A DNA stretch of 29,157 bases from a virus. The stretch is taken from the IMG/VR virus record IMGVR_UViG_3300005828_000014, positions 1 to 29,157 of that record; one strand, given 5' to 3'. Made by a program: the position numbers and the translations under genes. Under the pieces are notes generated by a model. It was not told the origin of the DNA. It saw only the letters and a list, made by a program, of their open reading frames with translations, and ran no database searches. Shown here in pieces: positions 24,145-29,157 of the stretch (its first letter is position 1; every line of letters starts with the position of its first letter).

Positions 24145-24538
24145 CACCTCCCTTGGGACCACGCGGGCCGTCGTCTTTTGGACCCTTCGGTCCCTTAGGC
24201 CCATCGTCATCTCCGGGACTTTTTGACGGCTTGCCTTTGCCGTCATGATCACCCTTCGGACCTTTCGGGCCGTCGCCTTTCGGACCCTTCGGTCCCTTCG
24301 GACCTTCGTGCTCGTAATCGTCGTCGTCTTGGTCGTCGGGTTCTTCAACAACTGGTTCACGCTTGAGGTTAGGAGCCCCGATAACACCCCGGTTGTCACG
24401 CGTCTCGGCGCAACTCAACCGCTCACCAAAACTACGCGGCTCACGGTTAAAATCGCAATAGATGGCGGGGATGCCTTCGCACGCTGCAAGAGCAAGTCCC
24501 GTAAACACCAGTGCGCTGCTCACAATGACATAACGCAT
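24119..24538 (-). CDS. Collagen-like lipoprotein
   Basis: This 139-aa protein has a lipoprotein signal (SSALVFTGLALAAC, lipidated Cys20), a short Cys-containing linker (Cys28, Cys43), a highly acidic spacer (EEPDDQDDDDYE), and a C-terminal tract (about 79-139) of GPKGPKG-type Gly-X-Y repeats, interrupted in places by DD. It should be exported and anchored to a membrane, exposing a collagen-like stalk. Possible roles are surface exclusion, adhesion or cell-surface change in the infected cell. AAGGA precedes the ATG at 24538. The repeated tract makes it prone to length change. Confidence 0.75.
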   Translation of the reverse strand: MRYVIVSSALVFTGLALAACEGIPAIYCDFNREPRSFGERLSCAETRDNRGVIGAPNLKREPVVEEPDDQDDDDYEHEGPKGPKGPKGDGPKGPKGDHDGKGKPSKSPGDDDGPKGPKGPKDDGPRGPKGGDGPKGDDD

Positions 24539-24588
24539 TTTCTTTCCTTCCACTTCTACTACTACCATTTTTTCATCGGCTGGTAGTA

Positions 24589-24825
24589 CTACCGCAGTCC
24601 CCCACTAGGGGAGTATTCCGCCCTACCGTCATCACTCATTAATGACAAGATTGACGTCACTTTCTTGTGATGCACAACGATAATCTCGATAACCTCTTGA
24701 TCGATAACTGTGCGGTCAAGCGTCGGTATGCTATACAAAAAGTGCGCTAGGTCTGCCTCTACGCACGCCTGTATGTTCTCATACAAACGCCCATCCATAC
24801 CTTTATAGGCGGTGACTTTTTCCAT
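24589..24825 (-). CDS. Small hypothetical protein with palindrome-encoded C-terminus
   Basis: I do not recognise this 78-aa protein. It has a YxGMDGRLYEN..ACVEADLAHFLY start typical of small phage regulatory-type proteins and a beta strand (VIEIIVVHH). Its last residues SPSGGLR are encoded by the dispersed palindrome at 24596-24614, and the stop follows within a second 12-bp perfect palindrome (24582-24593). Confidence 0.55.
   Translation of the reverse strand: MEKVTAYKGMDGRLYENIQACVEADLAHFLYSIPTLDRTVIDQEVIEIIVVHHKKVTSILSLMSDDGRAEYSPSGGLR
24596..24614. repeat. Dispersed palindrome, copy 23 (C-terminal codons)
   Basis: AGTCCCC-CACTA-GGGGAGT, same 19 bases as copy 17, encoding SPSGGL at the end of the 78-aa protein. 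Confidence 0.85.
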
Positions 24826-24830
24826 GTCTC

Positions 24831-25034
24831 TTACCCCAGTAAAGTGTCAAGAAATGGCCGCACCATTGCTTGCAACGTTCCAGTGCTGATCAAGTAAAAG
24901 TAAATCAGCGTTACACCGAAACCAGCGATAAACGCACAAACAATTAGCACCGCCTTTACTACTGTTTTAACGCCTTCAGGCGCTAGCGTGTAGATGATCG
25001 CTACCAGCAGGATTAGTACAGCCGTTTCAAACAT
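24831..25034 (-). CDS. Small two-TM membrane protein
   Basis: This 67-aa protein has two hydrophobic segments (about 3-17, TAVLILLVAIIYTL, and 27-51, AVLIVCAFIAGFGVTLIYFYL) with a short polar loop. AGGAC lies 7 nt before its ATG, inside the end of the upstream gene (8-base overlap). Early position argues against the main holin; it could be a superinfection-exclusion or other membrane factor, but nothing specific is visible. Confidence 0.55.
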   Translation of the reverse strand: MFETAVLILLVAIIYTLAPEGVKTVVKAVLIVCAFIAGFGVTLIYFYLISTGTLQAMVRPFLDTLLG

Positions 25035-25605
25035 TGTTCATGTCCTGTATATAAAGGTCAGCCGCGTCGTCCACCGTGACTGGCACTAGGCCAGACTTCA
25101 AGTACCCGTCCATCGCATCTTCACTTATATCGAGTGCCCTAGCTGTATTACCCGCGCTTATTGTGCCATGAACGTTTAAATCAAGCGCACGCCATATCGT
25201 CCACAAATGCGATTGCTTGAGCGGTATCATTGTCGTCAACTCTGGTTTAGCATAGTTGTTGCGTGCCGCGCTAAGCTGCGCCAAAACCTCGTTAAGCACA
25301 TGCACTTTTGCATTTATCTCAGTCCGCGAACAAGTATTCGATGGGACAGCCAATAGCCAGTGTTGCTTAGCCTGCTCCACTACTTGTATAGCTCTGTCAT
25401 ATCCTTCAACTAAACCGTTCGTATGGTTTAGCACTCCCCCACTCGGGGACTCTGTAGCGGCTTCAGCTTCTGCGTCATGCTCAACCTTATCAATCCAATC
25501 TTGCCCGAGATGGATTGACTTTATGTCTTTCACAGTCGTCTCTAGCGAAGTCAACTTTTTGAGTATTTCGCCAAACACCCGCGCGCGGTCGAACACTTCA
25601 AACAT
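25027..25605 (-). CDS. Hypothetical protein
   Basis: I do not recognise this 192-aa protein. It has a helical N-terminus (about 8-35), a linker encoded partly by the palindrome at 25433 (ESPSGG), a helical middle (about 70-125), and a C-terminal part (about 135-185) that could be a small helix-turn-helix-like fold (ARALDISEDAMDGYLKSG), so DNA binding is possible. GGAGAG precedes the ATG. Confidence 0.55.
   Translation of the reverse strand: MFEVFDRARVFGEILKKLTSLETTVKDIKSIHLGQDWIDKVEHDAEAEAATESPSGGVLNHTNGLVEGYDRAIQVVEQAKQHWLLAVPSNTCSRTEINAKVHVLNEVLAQLSAARNNYAKPELTTMIPLKQSHLWTIWRALDLNVHGTISAGNTARALDISEDAMDGYLKSGLVPVTVDDAADLYIQDMNNV
25433..25451. repeat. Dispersed palindrome, copy 24 (in coding sequence)
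   Basis: ACTCCCC-CACTC-GGGGACT, encoding ESPSGG in a linker of the 192-aa protein. Confidence 0.8.
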
Positions 25606-25619
25606 AACACTCTCCGTTG

Positions 25620-26006
25620 TTAGAACTTATATAAGCCAAAGCTTGCTAGTACCCCTAGCGCTGCCATCCCTATGACAAAGCCGATAGCAGCGCCGCGCAC
25701 GCCAGTAGCAAGCACAGCGAAAGGCGGTACCTCTTTGCTAGCGTTATACAGGTGCGCTGGTTTTCCGAGTGGTGTGTATCCGCGTATTTCTACGTAGATT
25801 TCCGTAAGGAAGTCTTTATCTGCGGCGCTCAATGGTGTTAGCCCATCAGCACGCGCCTGCCAGTAAGCAAAGCTATAGTTGCCGTGAGGCGTCATGTTCC
25901 ATAGCAGCGCGTTCTTTAGCTCCCGCACTTCACCTAACACCAGCACGTCAAAGATAGCTTGCGCCGCTACTTCCGGCTGCGTCACATATGGACGACCGTC
26001 AATCAT
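25620..26006 (-). CDS. Hypothetical membrane-anchored protein
   Basis: I do not recognise this 128-aa protein. The N-terminal 90 residues are soluble (VTQPEVAAQAIFDVL.., ADGLTPLSAADKDFLTEIY), and the C-terminus has one hydrophobic segment (about 101-125, Ala/Gly/Val/Leu-rich), so it is probably membrane-anchored. The start at 26006 is chosen because it overlaps the previous stop by 8 bases, with GGGGAAG upstream. The longer frame to 26093 is a shadow of that gene. Confidence 0.5.
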   Translation of the reverse strand: MIDGRPYVTQPEVAAQAIFDVLVLGEVRELKNALLWNMTPHGNYSFAYWQARADGLTPLSAADKDFLTEIYVEIRGYTPLGKPAHLYNASKEVPPFAVLATGVRGAAIGFVIGMAALGVLASFGLYKF

Positions 26007-26247
26007 TTTCGTACTTCCCCGCCATAATGCGCTGTAGCTGCAACGTCGTCGCATCGTCCACGTCAGCCATTTCATTGACAAACACACCTTCAACGCGCTT
26101 ACTCCATACCTTTTCTCTACCCATGACCTTTAGCCAATGAGCATAGCGTTCTTCAAACGTTTGTCGCTTAGCTTCAGCTATTTGCTTGATCCGTAGTTGC
26201 TCGCCAATCTGCTTAGCGAAGTCGTTTGCCCAATGTTCAAAACTCAT
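25999..26247 (-). CDS. Small helical hypothetical protein
   Basis: I do not recognise this 82-aa protein. It is charged and helical (ANDFAKQIGEQLRIKQIAEAKRQTFEERYAHW). The ATG at 26247 has GGAGG 5 nt upstream; the longer open frame to 26403 runs through the palindrome at 26267 and the end of the preceding gene and is not preferred. The palindrome lies 19 nt before the start. Confidence 0.55.
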   Translation of the reverse strand: MSFEHWANDFAKQIGEQLRIKQIAEAKRQTFEERYAHWLKVMGREKVWSKRVEGVFVNEMADVDDATTLQLQRIMAGKYEND

Positions 26248-26266
26248 CACCGCCTCCATAAAAAGC

Positions 26267-26285
26267 AGTCCCCCATCGGGGGACC
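26267..26285. repeat. Dispersed palindrome, copy 25
   Basis: AGTCCCC-CATCG-GGGGACC, intergenic, 19 nt upstream of the start at 26247. Confidence 0.8.
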
Positions 26286-26293
26286 GCCAAGGT

Positions 26294-26977
26294 TTATTCA
26301 GACTCGATTGCGCTACTGGCAAGCTTTCTGCCAACCAGCGCTTTTGTAGCCGCTTTTGACTTTGTGCCAATGGCCGTAACGATTGCGAAGCCGCTTGTGT
26401 CATTGAGGAAAAGCAAGTCGCCTACCTCAACCGACCCTTTCTTCGTCGTATAGTGATAGTTAGTACCTGAGCCATTGAACTTAACTGACACAGTGTACGG
26501 CAAGACTTCCTCAAGATTGGCGTGCGGGACCGCCGTAATCTTGCCACCCGGCTTCAACTCTACTACCGCCAACCCTTCGCTATTCACGCCGACCTTATTG
26601 CAGTAGACTTCTTCAGCAGTGCTACCAGCAAGGCCAAACGTGTCTGCATTCAGTATCTTATACAGCGTAGTCATATCATTTTCTCCTTCGTCGTCAGCTA
26701 GGACAATAGGTCCATCAAAAAACTCGTTTTTGTGGGAGCCAGTCAATGCTTTCCGCAAAGACTTTCGTGGGTAAACCATGTGATATGAGTGTTCATCGTG
26801 CAAGTAGGCGATAACTACATGATCGCAGCTATCGCACGACTTTATAATCTTTACCGCCTTGTCCCCGGTCTTCCGAAAGTACCGCTTGCCGTACTCCTTG
26901 GACCCCGGAAAGTCTACGTTTAGCCATCTGCCATAGCAGTGCGAGCAGACGTTCCCGCCTTTATAGCCCTTTATCAT
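26294..26977 (-). CDS. Zinc-ribbon protein with C-terminal beta domain, possible internal start
   Basis: This 227-aa protein has an N-terminal zinc ribbon (CSHC at 11-14, CDSC at 48-51) and a C-terminal beta-rich half (about 160-215, VSVKFNGSGTNYHY.., VGDLLFLNDTSGFAIV) resembling a KOW/SH3-like barrel. An internal ATG at residue 102 (26674) is preceded by GAAGGAG, so a second, shorter product is plausible. GGAGG precedes the first ATG, and a palindrome lies 18 nt upstream. Function unknown; nucleic-acid binding is possible. Confidence 0.55.
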   Translation of the reverse strand: MIKGYKGGNVCSHCYGRWLNVDFPGSKEYGKRYFRKTGDKAVKIIKSCDSCDHVVIAYLHDEHSYHMVYPRKSLRKALTGSHKNEFFDGPIVLADDEGENDMTTLYKILNADTFGLAGSTAEEVYCNKVGVNSEGLAVVELKPGGKITAVPHANLEEVLPYTVSVKFNGSGTNYHYTTKKGSVEVGDLLFLNDTSGFAIVTAIGTKSKAATKALVGRKLASSAIESE

Positions 26978-26995
26978 GCCTCATACCTCCTTCTC

Positions 26996-27014
26996 AGTCC
27001 CCGAGTCGGGGAGT
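26996..27014. repeat. Dispersed palindrome, copy 26
   Basis: AGTCCCC-GAGTC-GGGGAGT, intergenic, 18 nt upstream of the start at 26977. Confidence 0.8.
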
Positions 27015-27030
27015 AAGCCTTCAAGAAACT

Positions 27031-27309
27031 CTAGCTCTTGATCCCGTACATATATTCATAGAGTTCTTGCTTGAGCCACCATTGCAGGTTTACCAGTTTA
27101 TCAGGTAACGTGGCGTGCCAATGCCCTATGTCGTCAAAGCACTCCGTTTTACGTGACACGCGAGACACCCGCACAAATGGCGCCATCATGTTGTCGTACC
27201 AGAACGTCGCGCTCATCGTGATATAGTGCGTATCATTGGCGCGTGTTATGTCTAGCTGTAAATGTCCCGGCCCTATGTGGGCGGTGATTGCATCGTTTGC
27301 CAGTTTCAT
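27031..27309 (-). CDS. Hypothetical protein downstream of the structured RNA
   Basis: I do not recognise this 92-aa protein. It has a beta-rich start (AHIGPGHLQLDITRAND..ITMSATFWYDN) and a Trp-rich C-terminus (LQWWLKQELYEYMYG). The start at 27309 is chosen because GAGGT lies 7 nt before it; the ATG at 27321 lacks one. Its leader contains the tandem structured element at 27319-27573, so its translation may be controlled by it. Confidence 0.55.
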   Translation of the reverse strand: MKLANDAITAHIGPGHLQLDITRANDTHYITMSATFWYDNMMAPFVRVSRVSRKTECFDDIGHWHATLPDKLVNLQWWLKQELYEYMYGIKS

Positions 27310-27318
27310 CTTATACCT

Positions 27319-27573
27319 CATGTTGTTAGTGGTGGTGGGTGTTGGTCATCGCATCCAACACCCGCCACCGTCGCAAAGAACAGGTGTAGCACTGCTCTCT
27401 GCTTTATGTAGCGCTGTCATGTCAACGCTACACATCATGTTGTTAGTGGTGGCGGGCGTTGGTCTCAGCGACCTGTATCACATCGCCTCCATGCACCCGC
27501 CACCGTCGCAGAGAGCCGAGGTCGCGGAGCTCTCTGCTTATGCAGCGCCGTAGTTCTAACCGTCGCCGCACCC
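27319..27573 (-). ncRNA. Tandem duplicated multi-hairpin element, candidate structured RNA
   Basis: The gene-free gap between two leftward genes holds two diverged copies (read on the minus strand, 27573 to 27436, then 27435 to 27319). Each has three stem-loops in order: A (arms 27542-27547 with 27564-27569, and 27407-27416 with 27423-27432), B (27508-27516 with 27529-27537, and 27373-27383 with 27392-27402), and C (27448-27458 with 27494-27504, and 27331-27345 with 27355-27369). Most imperfect pairs become G-U on the minus strand and A-C on the plus strand. Loops B and C of the first copy share a perfect 7-bp complementarity (27519-27525 with 27468-27474). No known RNA family was recognised. 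Confidence 0.6.
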
Positions 27574-27574
27574 C

Positions 27575-27593
27575 TGTCCCCCACCGGGGGATT
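27575..27593. repeat. Dispersed palindrome, copy 27
   Basis: TGTCCCC-CACCG-GGGGATT, overlapping the stop of the 124-aa gene and directly preceding the structured-RNA element. Confidence 0.8.
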
Positions 27594-27966
27594 ACCTGTC
27601 CCTAAATGACAGACCGACAAGAAACGCTGCGTCAAGTTCATGCTTCTTAGCAGTAGACGTTAGCTCCTGCCGCATTTGGTCACTACTCCCCCAATTCATC
27701 ACTTCGTCGTGCACCTGTTGAAGGTCCATTAGTAGGTAGACGTTACTAAGAATGGTCGGCGGCAGTACCTCCTTAAAATTTCTGCACAGTGCCTTAACTG
27801 GAAGCCTTTCCATCTCTGGCCTATAGTCCTCATCGTCAATTAAACACCCAACAGCGCACTTCCTACCCTCCCTGTCGCGATACATGCACATATTATCAGC
27901 AAGAGCCCGCCACCCTTGCGTAAACAAGTGCTCCGCTACCGTCTCAAAAACTTCTTGAGCAGTCAT
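27592..27966 (-). CDS. Conserved-looking phage hypothetical protein
   Basis: This 124-aa protein shows the motif CAVGCLIDDEDY (about 37-48), which I recall from uncharacterised phage and plasmid proteins, and otherwise helical content. The start at 27966 is chosen for a plausible GGAGA and because the longer frame reads through the palindrome at 27984. Its TAA stop lies in the edge of the palindrome at 27575. Function unknown. Confidence 0.55.
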   Translation of the reverse strand: MTAQEVFETVAEHLFTQGWRALADNMCMYRDREGRKCAVGCLIDDEDYRPEMERLPVKALCRNFKEVLPPTILSNVYLLMDLQQVHDEVMNWGSSDQMRQELTSTAKKHELDAAFLVGLSFRDR

Positions 27967-27983
27967 GTCCCTATCTCCGATAA

Positions 27984-28006
27984 GCGGTCCCCCACCGGGG
28001 GACCGC
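27984..28006. repeat. Dispersed palindrome, copy 28
   Basis: GCGGTCCCC-CACCG-GGGGACCGC, the same 23 bases as copy 22. Its 19-bp core begins 19 nt upstream of the start at 27966. Confidence 0.85.
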
Positions 28007-28012
28007 GCCACA

Positions 28013-28732
28013 TTATCCCAACAGAATTTGCCGCCCGCCGTTTACGCCCTTGCCGCCAATCCCCGCAGCCCTACCGCTTTCCACGCCAGCGCCATACGCC
28101 ATTGTGTCAACAGCGCGAGGCGGTGCCGCACTACTAGTAAACGATATCCCGCGCACCGCTAACTCCTTATTAATTGCATCTTGCTTCACGACAATCAGCG
28201 CATTGCTATCGCTTGCCTCATGGCGAAATTGCCATTGCGTCAGCCGCTCTTGCACAGCGCTACAGAACCCTTGGCTAAATGCAAGCCGTGCCTCTGTCAA
28301 TCCACGCACTCCAAGCCTCCTCCCGCTCATGTTCTTATACGTCGCCCAATCCTTGTCAAACTGTTGGATCAAGGCTACCCGCATCCAGTTTGCCAACTCG
28401 ATATCGCTAGGCATACCAAAAAACACCGCCTTTGGCGTTCCGCTGCGATCTTTCCAAGCCCGGCAACCGCAAAACTTTGCTACTGCACCCAGTGCGTAGC
28501 GGTCAACCGGATGGAATATCCACTGGCCTTTCTTGTTTTGGCGAGCGCCCCATGCTTCCTCTTTCCAGTCGTCAGACTTCGCATTTTCCAAGTCGGCATC
28601 GCTCACGCCGTACTTGTCCATTAACTTTTTCGCCATCGTCAAGGCGGTGTCGGCTTCCTCTGCCGTACATGCAGCGTCACCAGCTTTCGCCAGCAGCTTC
28701 ATGATTTTCTCTTTGATATTGTCGATCCCCAT
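28013..28732 (-). CDS. DUF2786-domain protein
   Basis: This 239-aa protein begins with the DUF2786 pattern: IKEKIMKLLAKAGD..CTAEEADTALTMAKKLMDKYGV (about 5-45). The rest (about 70-200) resembles the domain that usually follows in phage and bacterial homologues, with a Gly-rich end (GIGGKGVNGG). The function of DUF2786 is unknown. GGAGAGGT lies before the ATG at 28732, and a palindrome sits 11 nt upstream. Confidence 0.7.
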   Translation of the reverse strand: MGIDNIKEKIMKLLAKAGDAACTAEEADTALTMAKKLMDKYGVSDADLENAKSDDWKEEAWGARQNKKGQWIFHPVDRYALGAVAKFCGCRAWKDRSGTPKAVFFGMPSDIELANWMRVALIQQFDKDWATYKNMSGRRLGVRGLTEARLAFSQGFCSAVQERLTQWQFRHEASDSNALIVVKQDAINKELAVRGISFTSSAAPPRAVDTMAYGAGVESGRAAGIGGKGVNGGRQILLG

Positions 28733-28743
28733 CGTACCTCTCC

Positions 28744-28762
28744 AGTCCCCCACTAGGGGATT
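28744..28762. repeat. Dispersed palindrome, copy 29
   Basis: AGTCCCC-CACTA-GGGGATT, intergenic, 11 nt upstream of the DUF2786 gene start; also overlaps the end of the first early gene. Confidence 0.85.
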
Positions 28763-28949
28763 ACGCTACTTTCTTCGCTTTGACCACGCCTGCGCATTCA
28801 AGAAACCGCGCCTTGTTAAAGTTGCCGAATGCTTCATCCATCATATCGGCAAACAAGCAAACCTGCTCCTTCGTCAGGCGGTTAGCGTACCGCGTATCAC
28901 TAAGCTTGCGCATGATAGCTGCCACTTCACCGTAATCTTTCCGCGTCAT
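28761..28949 (-). CDS. Small early protein, first gene of the leftward operon
   Basis: I do not recognise this 62-aa helical protein (MTRKDYGEVAAIMRKLSD..). It has GGAGATAGAGA before its ATG and is the first gene after the promoter at 28988-29016, so it should be made very early. Small proteins in this position often inhibit host functions, but no specific role is visible. Confidence 0.6.
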   Translation of the reverse strand: MTRKDYGEVAAIMRKLSDTRYANRLTKEQVCLFADMMDEAFGNFNKARFLECAGVVKAKKVA

Positions 28950-28987
28950 TTCTCTATCTCCGTTTCACAATTCCAACTTACACACAT

Positions 28988-29016
28988 AGTATAGCAACGT
29001 TCAAAACTTTTGTCAA
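28988..29016 (-). promoter_or_regulatory. Leftward sigma70-type early promoter
   Basis: On the minus strand, TTGACA (29011-29016) and TATACT (28988-28993) are 17 bp apart. The spacer starts AAAGTTTTG, nearly the same as in the promoter at 20.9 kb, with a CAAAA/TTTTG dyad (28999-29015). It lies about 40 bp before the first small early gene and about 18 bp downstream of the 41-bp tandem repeats. Confidence 0.75.
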
Positions 29017-29034
29017 GCACAAATTTTAACAATC

Positions 29035-29157
29035 ATACTCTCCAGCATAGCCAGCAGCTAGACGCGTTATATCCCATACTCTACAGCGTAGCCAGCAGCT
29101 AGACGCGTTATATCCCATACTCTACAGCATAGCCAGCAGCTAGACGCGTTATATCCC
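29035..29157. repeat. Three exact-length 41-bp tandem repeats at the window end
   Basis: The units are 29035-29075, 29076-29116 and 29117-29157, differing only at two positions (C/A after ATACTCT, and A/G in CAGCATAGC or CAGCGTAGC). They contain ACGCGT and lie just upstream of the early promoter. The window stops exactly at a unit boundary, so the array may continue. They could be iterons, operators or terminal repeat DNA. Confidence 0.9.

Noticed and set aside
24582-24593. 12-bp perfect palindrome GGTAGTACTACC
   Set aside because: It covers the stop of the 78-aa gene, but there is one copy only, and no loop or promoter context supports a function.
1141-28762. The 29 palindromes as ordinary rho-independent terminators
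   Set aside because: Most lack a following T-run, and 16 lie inside coding sequences that must be transcribed through.
29035-29157. CRISPR array
   Set aside because: The 41-bp units are directly abutting with no unique spacers, so this is a tandem repeat.

Overview
The window is part of a tailed dsDNA phage genome, most likely a podovirus-like virion infecting a Gram-negative host. The evidence is a Gram-negative lysis cassette (membrane protein, amidase/peptidase-type endolysin, nested Rz/Rz1-like spanin pair), large internal-virion/ejection-type proteins (one with a tail-lysozyme domain), a family A DNA polymerase and sigma70-type promoters. Terminase, portal and capsid genes are not here and presumably lie outside the window. 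No tRNA, RNA polymerase, integrase or CRISPR array was seen. The host cannot be named from the sequence; a marine or aquatic bacterium is only a guess.

Layout: positions 1-13007 hold rightward late genes. In order these are a hypothetical protein, a head-tail adaptor, the lysis cassette (1162-2495), a fiber-like protein, a P22 gp10-like stabilization/tail protein, a C1q/TNF-like jelly-roll protein, and four or five internal virion proteins ending with two very large ones (860 and 803 aa). Positions 13023-28949 hold leftward genes read toward the convergence point at about 13 kb. In the order of transcription these are a block of small early genes (28949 to about 22388, including a collagen-like lipoprotein, a sulfotransferase-like protein and zinc-ribbon proteins), an SNF2-like helicase, a Cas4/RecB-like nuclease, a MazG-like protein, a small protein with an SSB-like C-terminal tip, a candidate ssDNA-binding protein, PolA, a RusA-like resolvase and a prim-pol/helicase. 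Two near-identical leftward sigma70 promoters (about 29.0 kb and 20.9 kb), each with a dyad over the -35/spacer, probably drive the early block and the replication block. A hairpin terminator at 17686-17709 separates the ssDNA-binding gene from the PolA operon.

Three unusual things stand out. (1) A roughly 19-bp palindrome, half-sites AGTCCCC / GGGGACT around a variable 5-6 nt centre, occurs 29 times at quasi-regular spacing of roughly 0.4-1.9 kb. Thirteen copies are at gene boundaries, often 18-20 nt before a start codon. Sixteen are inside coding sequences, in all three reading frames, and one of these encodes a predicted catalytic Asp of the RusA-like resolvase. (2) The only sizeable gene-free gap among the leftward genes (27310-27591) holds two tandem, diverged copies of a multi-stem-loop element. 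Differences between copies mostly preserve pairing when read as minus-strand RNA, and one copy has a 7-bp loop-loop complementarity: a candidate new structured RNA. (3) The right edge is an exact three-copy 41-bp tandem repeat just upstream of the first early promoter.
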